This document shows positions 8,105 to 17,310 of a DNA stretch of 64,000 bases, one piece after another. The stretch's first letter is position 1, and each line of letters begins with the position of its first letter. Source of the stretch: Nitrososphaerota archaeon. GTDB taxonomy: Archaea; Thermoproteota; Nitrososphaeria; Nitrososphaerales; Gagatemarchaeaceae. The notes below the pieces were generated by a model. The model was given only the letters and a program-made list of their open reading frames with translations. It ran no database searches and was not told the DNA's origin. The stretch is from positions 1 to 64,000 of the forward strand of contig JACQFN010000002.1 in assembly GCA_016200045.1 (NCBI GenBank), written 5' to 3'. A program made the translations under genes and the position numbers.

Positions 8105-10552
8105 TTGAGAGGTCACAAGGACCACGGGAGCGCCCTTCTGGCTGTCGGGCTTGTTCTCTGCTTCCTAATCTCTGTCGTTCTGAGTGGCATCCCAACGGCA
8201 TTCGCGGCGAAGAAGGTCACAGCCGCAGGGGTTCCCTACGCTCTCGGGCTGCAAGTCGTACCCTCCAAGCTTCCGTCAGACGGGGCGACGTACGCATCAC
8301 TGTTCGTCACGCTCCTTGACAGCACCTCTCGCCCTTCCATAGCGGCCTCCTACGTCTCAGTCTACCTGTCGTCATCTCAGGAAAACATAGCCACAGTCGT
8401 CCCGACCCTGATAATCCAGCCCGGGTCCAACTACGCAACTGCGAACATCACGACGACCGTGACCCCTGGCAACGCGGTCATAACGGCCTCATCTCCCGGC
8501 CTTCTCACTGCGTCCGTGGTGGCCTCCACGGCGGTACCCAGCGGCTTTCCTTCTCAACTCAAAGTCTTCCTGTCTCCGGCGACCGTACTCGCCCAGCCCA
8601 ACGTCCAAGGGTCATTGATCGTGGAGCTTTTGGACCAGAAAGGTCAACCTACGAAGTCGCCCACGGATATCATTGTCTCGCTGTCATCAAGCAACACGCG
8701 GGTGGTGAACGTCTCACAATCGTCCATCGTCCTCAAGGCTGGGAAGCTGGAAGTAGCCTCACTGTACACGTCTTCCTACATACCAGGCAAGGCCAGGATA
8801 ACGGCAGCATCTGCCGGCTTGGCCGCGGGCTCGGGGACCCTCACCGTCACCGGTCCTTCGCCTCAGATTCTCCATATGTACGCCCAACCCAACAAGATCC
8901 CTATTTCGACATCGGGGAAACTGTCGATAGTTCTCTCAGACTCGACTGGCAACCCGGCACGGGCCCCCAATGACATTACCGTTTACTTGAGCTCGACCAA
9001 CACGAGCGTCGCCAAGGTTCCGTCCTCTGTAGTGGTCCGCGGTGGAAGCATCTTGGTGGAGGCGCTCTTAAACACGACCGCCCACCCCGGGTCCGTGACG
9101 ATCACTGCTTCTTCGACAAATCTTGTGACGACCAGCACGACTCTAAGGTCTTTCGTGCCCGTCTTGACGCCTGCAAAACTGAAACTTGAGCTGTCCCCGC
9201 CAATCGTTCTTGCGGACGGAAGCAGCTACGACGCAGGAGTGTTGTCTCTTCAGAACTCCCTAGGGAGTCCAGCCGAGTCCGCTGCCGCGGTGACTGTCCA
9301 GCTCACCTCCTCCAACACCAAGGTCGGTACCGTCCCCCTGACCGTGACCTTTCCCCCGAACCGCAACTTTGTGAGGGTCGTCTTCTCAACAAGCTTTCTG
9401 TCGGGATCGACCGCAATCACGGCCTCAGGGAACAACTTGTTGACGGATCAAGTGTCGATATCCACCTTCGGACCGGTTCCTGTGAAACTCGCCCTGTCGG
9501 TATTGGCCTCGTCTAACAGCCTTCCCGCCGACGGACTAGCATACCAAGTCCTGCAGGTCGCATTGACAGACTCGGTAGGGGGGCCGGCGCCTGCTCCTGT
9601 CGACGTTTCCGTTCAACTCCTTTCAGCCTCATCGGGCGTAGTCTCGGTTGACTCGTCGATAACAATCCCGGCTGGTTCGTTTGCCGCCGTGGAAACGGTG
9701 TCGACGAGTCCACTGCCGGGCAAGAGCAACATCAGCTCCCTTGCCCAAGGCTTCTCCTCTGCCGGCGTCTCTATCACGACTCAGATTCCTGCCCCGTACA
9801 CTCTTGCTGGCCTCATCGCCCCGACTCCGAGCGTGCTCTCTGAAGTTGCGACCCCGCCAATGTTCGGCGTGCAACTCAGGGACTCCTTAGGCAATCCGAC
9901 TCGTGCGGCCCTGCCTACCCAAGTCCTTGTCACTTCATCGAACGCGAAGATGATTCCACTCCCGTTCATTCTGACCGTTCCACAGGGAGCGGATCACCTG
10001 CTGGTCCCGCTCAACGTCCCCGTGAATGGAACGACCATTCTAACGCTGTCTGCCCCCGGTTTGAAGACGTCCTCGGTGCACGTGGACATAAGAGGTCCGT
10101 CTCAGTCGGTCACTGTAACTCCCAAGACATCGAATATCTTCACTAATGGTTCCGTGAATCTTGTTGCCACAGTGAAAGTGGAAGGGCAGCCTATCTCGGG
10201 CGTGACCGTGTCTTGGAACGCCACCCTGGGGAGGCTTGACTCGAACACTTCTTTGACATCCACATTGGGGACAGCCACGAACGCCTTTCGGCCAACTCAG
10301 ACCGGTCTGGCGAAGATAACGGTCACGTTCAGCAGCCCTGCCATCGGAACAATAGTCTTGACGCCTACCGTCACCGTATCGGCGATTCCGCCAAGGGCTA
10401 CACCATCGCTCCTCCAAGTCTTGCTGGGCTATCTGATTTTCGTAGTCCCTGTCGTGGCCGTTGCGTTGGGAGTCTTCTTGTTCCTCCAGGTCAGGAAGCG
10501 TCGCCAGAAGGCCCGTGAGGAGCTCGAAGCGGGTTTCCAGACTCTCACGTAG
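8105..10552 (+). CDS. Large repeat-containing surface adhesin with C-terminal membrane anchor
   Basis: I choose TTG 8105 (815 aa) because a TATA element sits 28 nt upstream and the protein then begins with a proper signal peptide (basic RGHKDHG, then ALLAVGLVLCFLISVVL, ending near AFA). The mature part has six repeats of about 100 residues, each with a pattern like LSDSTGNPA..., VxLSSSNT and ITASS, resembling bacterial Ig-like (invasin/intimin type) folds, then a seventh domain close to Big_1 (GVTVSWNATLGRL). It ends with a membrane helix (YLIFVVPVVAVALGVFLFL) and a basic tail, so it is anchored at its C-terminus. The likely role is cell-surface adhesion or S-layer-associated structure. It precedes pilin locus B on the same strand with its own promoter. 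Confidence 0.78.
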   Translation: MRGHKDHGSALLAVGLVLCFLISVVLSGIPTAFAAKKVTAAGVPYALGLQVVPSKLPSDGATYASLFVTLLDSTSRPSIAASYVSVYLSSSQENIATVVPTLIIQPGSNYATANITTTVTPGNAVITASSPGLLTASVVASTAVPSGFPSQLKVFLSPATVLAQPNVQGSLIVELLDQKGQPTKSPTDIIVSLSSSNTRVVNVSQSSIVLKAGKLEVASLYTSSYIPGKARITAASAGLAAGSGTLTVTGPSPQILHMYAQPNKIPISTSGKLSIVLSDSTGNPARAPNDITVYLSSTNTSVAKVPSSVVVRGGSILVEALLNTTAHPGSVTITASSTNLVTTSTTLRSFVPVLTPAKLKLELSPPIVLADGSSYDAGVLSLQNSLGSPAESAAAVTVQLTSSNTKVGTVPLTVTFPPNRNFVRVVFSTSFLSGSTAITASGNNLLTDQVSISTFGPVPVKLALSVLASSNSLPADGLAYQVLQVALTDSVGGPAPAPVDVSVQLLSASSGVVSVDSSITIPAGSFAAVETVSTSPLPGKSNISSLAQGFSSAGVSITTQIPAPYTLAGLIAPTPSVLSEVATPPMFGVQLRDSLGNPTRAALPTQVLVTSSNAKMIPLPFILTVPQGADHLLVPLNVPVNGTTILTLSAPGLKTSSVHVDIRGPSQSVTVTPKTSNIFTNGSVNLVATVKVEGQPISGVTVSWNATLGRLDSNTSLTSTLGTATNAFRPTQTGLAKITVTFSSPAIGTIVLTPTVTVSAIPPRATPSLLQVLLGYLIFVVPVVAVALGVFLFLQVRKRRQKAREELEAGFQTLT

Positions 10553-10597
10553 GCACCCTCTCCAACGAGTAGGGAAACGCCTCGCACCAAGAAGAAT

Positions 10598-10621
10598 TGC
10601 CGATAAATAACCCATAAATAT
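10598..10621 (+). promoter_or_regulatory. Two AT-rich TATA-like elements before pilin locus B
   Basis: GATAAATAAC and CATAAATATC lie 7 to 26 nt before the GTG at 10627. The second is better placed for an internal TTG at 10657, so the exact start of the first pilin is uncertain. Confidence 0.45.
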
Positions 10622-10626
10622 CGCCC

Positions 10627-11259
10627 GTGAGACAAAACTTTTTCCGCACTGAGAAATTGAAAGTTACCTTAGGCAATCAAAGGAAAGCAATCTCCGAGTT
10701 GATGGGGGCTCTCCTCACCATTGTCATCACTTTGACTGCCGGGACGGCTATGTTCGGATACGTTTACAGCCAACTGGGAGTGAGCGAGAGCCAGTTGGGC
10801 GGCGCCATAGGCGGGAACATCAATCAGCTTAGAGAGTCGTTCGTCATCCCGTATGCCAGTTTTCCCGTAGGTAGCCGTGGAAACATTACACTCGGAATCT
10901 ACAACAACGGGAGGGCTGCCTTGAACCTCACGACCGTTCGGGTGTCCGGCAACATATCTAGCGTTTCGGCCTGGCAGATAGGGTCGGTGACCTTCACCCA
11001 CGCGAATGTGGTCGTGGCCAGCAATTCAGGAAGCCAGCTGTGTTCCACCAGCACGAATGTGCAAGCCTACGAATTCCAGAACGGCTCCCCCCTGACGCTT
11101 GGGTCCGTCCTCTACCCATTGGGAAACTTCACGAACCTGAGACTTTCTATTCCGGATCTATGCGGGTTTGACTTCGGACTGGGGTCGTTTTCGATTCTTG
11201 CGATAGGGTCGAACGGTTACACGCTGGTCCGACCCATTCAGAACAACGGGACTGGATGA
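10627..11259 (+). CDS. Type IV prepilin, first gene of locus B
   Basis: 210 aa from GTG 10627; an alternative TTG at 10657 keeps the whole signal. The class III signal is GNQRKAISELMGALLTIVIT with a hydrophobic helix, followed by YVYSQLGVSESQLG and a beta-rich C-terminal domain with two cysteines and several N-x-T/S sites. It corresponds to the Thr-rich pilin of locus A (RPAISELLGAIITI...SQAFLSETQ) without the Thr stalk. The next gene starts 4 nt after the stop, so the genes are probably translated from one mRNA. Likely a structural or minor pilin. Confidence 0.82.
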   Translation: MRQNFFRTEKLKVTLGNQRKAISELMGALLTIVITLTAGTAMFGYVYSQLGVSESQLGGAIGGNINQLRESFVIPYASFPVGSRGNITLGIYNNGRAALNLTTVRVSGNISSVSAWQIGSVTFTHANVVVASNSGSQLCSTSTNVQAYEFQNGSPLTLGSVLYPLGNFTNLRLSIPDLCGFDFGLGSFSILAIGSNGYTLVRPIQNNGTG

Positions 11260-11263
11260 GGAC

Positions 11264-14200
11264 ATGAAGTTCAAGAGGTCCGTCTGGAAACGAAAGGCCA
11301 TTTCTGGGATCGTCGCGGGCATACTGTTCTTTGCCTTACTCTTCACCGCGGGCGTGGGCCTAGTCCTGTTCGTCAACGACCTGGTAGGCAAGTACCAACA
11401 GGCTCAGCAACAATACCAGTCCGATACCACTCAGCGAAACGCGGAGGCCGCCGCCCTTTCCACTTCGGGCACCGCTTCAATCTTCGTAAGCGTCAACAAC
11501 ACCGGCAGGGTCCCGTTCCAGATAGTGGGGGCCTTCATCACAAACAAGTCTGGGTCTTCGGTGTCCGGGGGTAGCGGGGTCCTACCCAGTCCCAGGGTTG
11601 TCCCAATGAACGTCGAATTCAATTCGTCCTACCCCTACTCGCTCGACATCTGGCCCGGACCGTCAAGCGTGAACATAAGCACTGGCTTTTCTCCAGAATC
11701 CGGAGCCCCGTACGCGGTCGGCATCGTCACAAAAGCTGGAAACGTCTTCTACGCGAGGTTTCCGAGCCAGACTCCCATCGGGTCTGCGGCACATTCCCCC
11801 GTCCTGGCTGAAATCGTGACAACGCTCAATGCAAGCTTCATATTCCCGGGACAGAGTGTCTTCGATCAGGCGACTCTAACCGGAGTCACTCCCGCAGCAG
11901 GAGGAACGGTGACCTACAACGTTTGGGGGCTGGGGGAACCCTGCTCGAGCTTGACGACCCCTGATGCGTCATTCATCGTCCCCGTGACAAACGGGACGGT
12001 CCCTCCGTCCCCAAGTCGGCTCTTCAACAACACCGGCTTCTACAGTTGGGACGCGTTCTACACTGGAGATTTGCAAAACGACAACGCGACTAGCGCCTGC
12101 GAACCTTTGGTGGTGACAGCAACGACTGGGATAATCACGCAGGTGATAACCACGCTCTCGGCGAGCGTGATCGTCCCTCCCGGCAGCGCGTTCGATCAAG
12201 CCACCCTCACGGGGGTCACCATCAACGCCGGAGGAAACCTCACCTACTACTATTTCGCCGATGGCACCTGCGGCTCGGGCCGGACGGCGGTGAACCAGGT
12301 GGCCGTCAGCTTTGGCGCGGCCCCGCGTTCCGACTCGGTCAATTTTCCCCTTTCAGGGCTTTACAGTTGGGATGCGGTCTACGTTGGCGACTCCAACAAC
12401 CCCGGGACGTTCACCAGCCCATGCGAGCCCTTGCTCGTCACTTCCTCCAACATCTTACCAGCCCTCGTCACTATTCTCTCATCAAGCGTCATTACCCCAG
12501 GAGACTCCGTCTATGACCAGGCGACCTTGACGGGAGCCACAAAGGGAGCAGGAGGGAGCGTCACCTTCTACTACTATGCCAGCAGTGGCATCTGCCTGGG
12601 TCTGGCTACGCAGATAGGTTCACCTGTAGGCGTCCTTAACGGCACGGTACAAGGCAACTCGGATCCGATAACCTTTAGTGCCTCTGGGTCGTATTCGTTC
12701 TATGCCGTCTACTCCGGGGACCCCAACAACAACCCAGCCACGAGCGCGTGCGAACCTCTCCTTGTGTCTCCCAAAGTTGTTCCGGGGCTTGTCACGACGC
12801 TGTCCTCCAACTTCCTGCTGCCGGGTGGGTCTGTGTTTGATCAGGCGACCCTGATCGGGGTTACGAGCGACGCAGGAGGCGACGTGAGCTACTACAGATA
12901 CGTTGCAAGCGGGACTTGTCAGGGCTCCAGAAGTTTGGTGAGCACCTCCTCGGTTAAGAGTGGAAAGGTTGACGCAAACTCAAGCGCCGTGGGCTACCCC
13001 GGTGCCGGGTCTTTCAGCTGGGCAGCCGTCTATTCGGGGGACTCGAACAACAATCCGAGCACCAGTGCATGTGAGCCCCTGTACGTGTCGCCGAATTTCA
13101 TACGCTCGATTACGACAACGCTTTCTGCAAATGTCATCAACCCCGGAGACTCGGTATCCGACCAAGCCAATCTTACTGGTGTGACCACGACAGCGGGCGG
13201 GACTGTCACATACTACAGGTACAGCAACGGAATCTGCACCACAGGCAAAACCCAGGTGTCACAGGTGACCGTCACCAACGCGGTCGTACCGAAATCCGGT
13301 TCTTTCGCTTTCGCCTCCGCTGGGACTTTCAGCTGGAGTGCAACGTACTCAGGGGACGGAAGCAACGCCGGGGCTTCGAGCCCCTGTGAGCCTTTACTGG
13401 TTGAGCCGCGATACGTGACTCAGATGGTGACGACGCTCTCCGGTTCCGTCGTAACGCCCGGGACCTCTGTGTTCGACCAGGCCAGCCTGTCCGGAGTGAC
13501 TACGACGGCGGGCGGCACGGTGACATACTACAGATACTCTAACGGGGTCTGCGGTTCAGGACAGACGCAGGTCGGGTCTGTGAAGTCGGTGAGCGGCGGA
13601 AGCGCCCCAATTTCAGACACATTCACGTTCGGATCCTCGGGAGTCTTCAGCTGGAACGCCGTATACAGCGGAGACGCGAACAACGCAGGGGTGACAAGCC
13701 CATGTGAACCTCTTCTTGTGACCAATGTCAACTACATCGTATCGGTCATCACAACCCTCTCGTCGAGCTCCGTCGTTCCCAGCACTGCCGTCTACGACCA
13801 GGCGACGTTGACGGGCGTTACGACCTCTGCAGGGGGGACGATGACCTACTACAGGTTCACTGACTCCGCCTGCACAACGGGTCAGACTCAAGTGGGAGCG
13901 GTGAAGACAGTCGCGAGCGGGATAGCCCCGAAATCTGACTCCTTCACTTTCACTACGGCCGGATCATACAGCTGGGATGCGGTCTACTCTGGAGACTCGA
14001 ACAACGCAGCGGCCACCAGCGCATGCGAGCCTCTGACGGTCTCTCACACATTCATACCAGCGTTTACGACGACTCTTTCCGCCAATGTAATCAGCCCAGG
14101 AGGTTCGGTCTACGACCAGGCAAGCCTCGAGGGCGTCACGAGTGATGCAGGGGGGACTGTGACTTACTACAGGTACACTAACGGTCTATGCTCCACCGGG

Positions 14201-15463
14201 CAAGTCACGGTCGCTACGGTGGCGGTGACCAATGGAATCGCGCCATCTTCTTCGTCTGCCACCTACCCAACTGCAGGATCTTTCTCCTGGAAGGCGACGT
14301 ACTCCGGCGACGCGAACAACAACGCCGCGAACAGCCCCTGCGAACCTCTCCTTGTGGAAGCACCCCCCTGCGGCACCAGTGCAGTCTGCTCCTCTTCGAA
14401 CAGCCTAACCACTCAGGGAATCGGCTTCATCGGTTTCAATTTCGACCACTTCATTGTCTACGATTTGGGGTCGTGCGATGTATTTTCGTTCTCCGTGGCA
14501 CACCAAGGTTGTCCCTCACCACTCACCACTCCTTCACTAGCCACTAACCAATACTCAGGATACTTCGTGAAACCCCAACAACACTTCGAGGTGTTCATAG
14601 GTCTGCTTACTAACGTCGACCCGAGCGGCCGCACGCTAATCTTGATACCTCCTACTGTCACCGGCGTCGGAGGAGGAAGCGAGCGAAGCACGGGAGGTGC
14701 TGCCTTCATCGAGTTCGCTGAGCCAAAGACAGGTGGCGGCACAATCGCCGCATGGTCATACGGACTCGTGGTCCCTGTTAACGAAACCGGGAGCGGAGGA
14801 GGTAGTTGCCCGGCATCGGGAACCTGCATCGAGCCTTTGAGAACAAGCGGAGGTGTATCTCTGAACAGAGGCGGAGTCGCCCTGCCACCGATCACTTGCT
14901 ATGATGGTGCAGGGGGAACGGGCAACATTGTGGCGTGCGGTAGCTCTACAGCAGTGTCGTTCGTCACCCATCCGACGTGGGTGTATTTTGCTGCCGCATA
15001 CCAGGAAACTGCCAACAATGCGGAGCCGGGGGCAGGGGGAAGCTCCGCTTGCACAAGCCCATGTGCGGTGGGTAACTTCTTCTATCTTCAAGGAATAATC
15101 GGGGGCAACGTATATGGGCAGAACATCCCATTCTCAATCACTCTGTGGTCGACGCAGACGCTAACAACGACAGCACTATCATGCTCTCCCTCGACACAGG
15201 CTCACGGCTCCACAGTGACTTGCACCGCCACCGTTACTGGCACAACCCCGACCGGAACAGTCACTTTCTCAACGTCCCAAGCAACCGGAACGACTTGGAG
15301 CCCAACGTCCGCCACCTGCACTCTCGCTCTGAGCGGGGGCGTCTACAAGTGTTCGGTCACCTATACCCAGAGTGTTGCGGGCACACCGACAATAACCGCG
15401 TCCTACACCGGCGACGCCAGCAACACCGCAAGTGGAGTCACGAGCACGGTGACGTTCACGTGA
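11264..15463 (+). CDS. Giant prepilin-like protein with eight Ig-like repeats
   Basis: 1399 aa. The N-terminus is a class III prepilin signal (WKRKAISGIVAGILFFALLF). Residues 180-1030 comprise eight tandem units of about 106 residues starting VTTLSSxVxxPGxSVxDQAT and ending SACEPLLV; each has an internal GxC and a terminal CEPL cysteine, so one disulfide per repeat is plausible. A domain homologous to the end of the 853-1980 protein follows (GIGFIGFNFDHFIVYDLGSC), and a last Ig-like domain (TVTCTATVTGTTPTGTVTF) ends the chain. There is no C-terminal membrane helix, so it must be held by its pilin helix. This looks like a pilus-tip or filament adhesin. The gene sits between a pilin and the assembly ATPase. 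Confidence 0.82.
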   Translation: MKFKRSVWKRKAISGIVAGILFFALLFTAGVGLVLFVNDLVGKYQQAQQQYQSDTTQRNAEAAALSTSGTASIFVSVNNTGRVPFQIVGAFITNKSGSSVSGGSGVLPSPRVVPMNVEFNSSYPYSLDIWPGPSSVNISTGFSPESGAPYAVGIVTKAGNVFYARFPSQTPIGSAAHSPVLAEIVTTLNASFIFPGQSVFDQATLTGVTPAAGGTVTYNVWGLGEPCSSLTTPDASFIVPVTNGTVPPSPSRLFNNTGFYSWDAFYTGDLQNDNATSACEPLVVTATTGIITQVITTLSASVIVPPGSAFDQATLTGVTINAGGNLTYYYFADGTCGSGRTAVNQVAVSFGAAPRSDSVNFPLSGLYSWDAVYVGDSNNPGTFTSPCEPLLVTSSNILPALVTILSSSVITPGDSVYDQATLTGATKGAGGSVTFYYYASSGICLGLATQIGSPVGVLNGTVQGNSDPITFSASGSYSFYAVYSGDPNNNPATSACEPLLVSPKVVPGLVTTLSSNFLLPGGSVFDQATLIGVTSDAGGDVSYYRYVASGTCQGSRSLVSTSSVKSGKVDANSSAVGYPGAGSFSWAAVYSGDSNNNPSTSACEPLYVSPNFIRSITTTLSANVINPGDSVSDQANLTGVTTTAGGTVTYYRYSNGICTTGKTQVSQVTVTNAVVPKSGSFAFASAGTFSWSATYSGDGSNAGASSPCEPLLVEPRYVTQMVTTLSGSVVTPGTSVFDQASLSGVTTTAGGTVTYYRYSNGVCGSGQTQVGSVKSVSGGSAPISDTFTFGSSGVFSWNAVYSGDANNAGVTSPCEPLLVTNVNYIVSVITTLSSSSVVPSTAVYDQATLTGVTTSAGGTMTYYRFTDSACTTGQTQVGAVKTVASGIAPKSDSFTFTTAGSYSWDAVYSGDSNNAAATSACEPLTVSHTFIPAFTTTLSANVISPGGSVYDQASLEGVTSDAGGTVTYYRYTNGLCSTGQVTVATVAVTNGIAPSSSSATYPTAGSFSWKATYSGDANNNAANSPCEPLLVEAPPCGTSAVCSSSNSLTTQGIGFIGFNFDHFIVYDLGSCDVFSFSVAHQGCPSPLTTPSLATNQYSGYFVKPQQHFEVFIGLLTNVDPSGRTLILIPPTVTGVGGGSERSTGGAAFIEFAEPKTGGGTIAAWSYGLVVPVNETGSGGGSCPASGTCIEPLRTSGGVSLNRGGVALPPITCYDGAGGTGNIVACGSSTAVSFVTHPTWVYFAAAYQETANNAEPGAGGSSACTSPCAVGNFFYLQGIIGGNVYGQNIPFSITLWSTQTLTTTALSCSPSTQAHGSTVTCTATVTGTTPTGTVTFSTSQATGTTWSPTSATCTLALSGGVYKCSVTYTQSVAGTPTITASYTGDASNTASGVTSTVTFT
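11810..14360 (+). repeat. Eight tandem ~318-bp coding repeats
   Basis: In-frame tandem repeats inside the giant pilin-like gene. Each unit encodes a core of about 106 aa with GVTxxAGGxVTYYxY and WxAxYSGDxNN motifs. The DNA copies have diverged noticeably, so the amplification is not very recent. Confidence 0.85.
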
Positions 15464-15514
15464 CATCGGAATCAGGGACCCGCGATGCACCCCATGAGGA
15501 ACGGATCCAAGTCA

Positions 15515-15528
15515 CTCTTATATGCGAG
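15515..15528 (+). promoter_or_regulatory. Possible internal TATA box before the locus B ATPase
   Basis: CTCTTATATGCG occurs in the 128-bp gap between the giant pilin-like gene and the ATPase. It could give the assembly machinery its own transcript. Confidence 0.35.
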
Positions 15529-15591
15529 AATAGGCTAGACAAGCTCGAAGCGGGAGATTTGGAATTTCATTCAACGCGGGGATCCGGGTAA

Positions 15592-17310
15592 TTGTCCAAG
15601 ACCAAAGAAGGCCCACCTTCTGATGCTTCTTCGCAGGGATTCGAGACAGGCGAGGGCCCAGCGCACCCACCGCAGCAGACGACTCAGCCCACGCAGGCCC
15701 CAAGCACTTCCGAGGTGAAGAAACAGCAAGAGAAGCTGTCATCGCTCCTCAGAAAGACAAACCTTCGCTTCCCCATGACTGGAACCAAGATTCCCTCCGC
15801 CTGGCGCGTCCTGGAAAGGTACCCGGTGAACAGCCCTTTCGCGTATGCCGAAGTCTCTGAAAGTCCCCTCGGGGTCAAGAAGTACTTCCTAGACGAAGTT
15901 CCGCTGTCGAAGGCCGAGGCCGGGATTTACTCGTACATTTTGGATACCCTGGAGACAGAGCTTACGGTGCCTCGGGCCGAAGTAAACCCTCGTCAGTACT
16001 TCTCAGAACAGGCACGACGAATAGTCTTGAAGTACAGCATAAGAGTCCCTGCAACCTCTTGGTCCAAGATCATATATTTCGCGGAAAGAGACCTGGTGGG
16101 TTTCGGGGTATTGGACGGGCCGTTGAAGGATCCCCAGATAGAAGACATTTCCCTCGACGGGTCCAACAGGCCGATATTCATCTACCACAAGGGCCACGAG
16201 ACGCTGGAAACGAATGTCACGATACCTAACGACGAGGCGCTCGACAACATAGTCACCCGGCTCTCCCACATGGCAGGGAAGCACGTGTCGACTGCATTTC
16301 CCATCGTCCAAGGAACCCTCCCAGGAAGGCACAGACTCATTGCGACCTTCCGCAGAGAGGTGTCTCCGATGGGAAGCAGTGCGACCATCAGGAAGTTCAG
16401 GGAGGACCCTCTCACCATCATTGACATGCTCAACCTGAATCTGGTCGACCACAAGATTGCGGCCTATACCTGGCTGCTGATGCAGAACAGGTCAACAGCC
16501 ATAGTTGTCGGAGCGACAGGAGCGGGAAAGACCACTTTGCTAAATGCAATATTGACTCTCACTCGCCTGACCACAAAGCTCGTCACGATTGAGGAGGTCC
16601 AAGAGATCAACGTGCCGCATCAGAACTGGACGCCTTTGGTTTCGAGGGAGAGTTATGCCGCCACGGAAGAGAAGGCAGGTGAAGTCGACCTCTTCGAGCT
16701 CGTGAAGGCCGCCATGAGAATGAGGCCCGACATCCTCGTGGTTGGAGAGGTGAGAGGGCAGGAGGCGTATGTTCTCTTCCAGGCAATCAGCACCGGCCAC
16801 GGTGGCTTGTGCACCTTGCATGCCGACGATGAAACGTCGGCAGTTCAGAGGCTCCTCTCAGCACCCATGGACGTACCTGCCGCCTTCTTGCCGTTCCTCG
16901 ACATCATCTTCGTGGTAAGGCGGATCTCTATCCCTACGCCATCGGGTGGGTTCAAGTCAATCCGAAGAGTGATTTCCGTCGACGAGATCGTTAGTGCGAC
17001 CCAGTTTGAGAAGGTCTTCAAGTGGGATGCAAGAACCGACTCGTTCAAGTCATCGAACCTCGAGAAGAGCCCGAGGATTCAGAGGCTCGCAAGAGATGGC
17101 GGCTTCGAGGCGAGTCAGCTTGTTCAGGAGATTGACCGTAGGGCGCTGGTGTTGAAATGGATTCAGCAGAAGGGAATCAGGAATTTCAAAGAGGTCGCTC
17201 CGATTCTGGACTTCTATGTGACACGACCTGAAGAGACGTATCAAAGGGCTCTGGCTGAAGTAAACGCGATGGGAGCACATGCTCCAACCATTCAAGAGAT
17301 TCAGAAATGA
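15592..17310 (+). CDS. Type IV pilus-like assembly ATPase (GspE/FlaI/TadA family)
   Basis: 572 aa from a TTG start with GGGGATCCGGG upstream. An N-terminal low-complexity segment (about 60 residues) is followed by an N-terminal domain with YFLDEVPLSKAEAG and the secretion ATPase core: Walker A VVGATGAGKTTLLNAI, Asp-box region VTIEEVQEINVPHQ, Walker B ILVVGEVRGQEA, and the His box ISTGHGGLCTLHADD. All key residues are present. The length is typical for archaeal FlaI/GspE relatives. It overlaps the next gene (TadC/FlaJ-like) by 4 nt (ATGA), the usual ATPase-platform pair. It hydrolyses ATP at the cytoplasmic face to drive pilin polymerisation. Paralogue of the ATPase at 1-794. Confidence 0.92.
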   Translation: MSKTKEGPPSDASSQGFETGEGPAHPPQQTTQPTQAPSTSEVKKQQEKLSSLLRKTNLRFPMTGTKIPSAWRVLERYPVNSPFAYAEVSESPLGVKKYFLDEVPLSKAEAGIYSYILDTLETELTVPRAEVNPRQYFSEQARRIVLKYSIRVPATSWSKIIYFAERDLVGFGVLDGPLKDPQIEDISLDGSNRPIFIYHKGHETLETNVTIPNDEALDNIVTRLSHMAGKHVSTAFPIVQGTLPGRHRLIATFRREVSPMGSSATIRKFREDPLTIIDMLNLNLVDHKIAAYTWLLMQNRSTAIVVGATGAGKTTLLNAILTLTRLTTKLVTIEEVQEINVPHQNWTPLVSRESYAATEEKAGEVDLFELVKAAMRMRPDILVVGEVRGQEAYVLFQAISTGHGGLCTLHADDETSAVQRLLSAPMDVPAAFLPFLDIIFVVRRISIPTPSGGFKSIRRVISVDEIVSATQFEKVFKWDARTDSFKSSNLEKSPRIQRLARDGGFEASQLVQEIDRRALVLKWIQQKGIRNFKEVAPILDFYVTRPEETYQRALAEVNAMGAHAPTIQEIQK

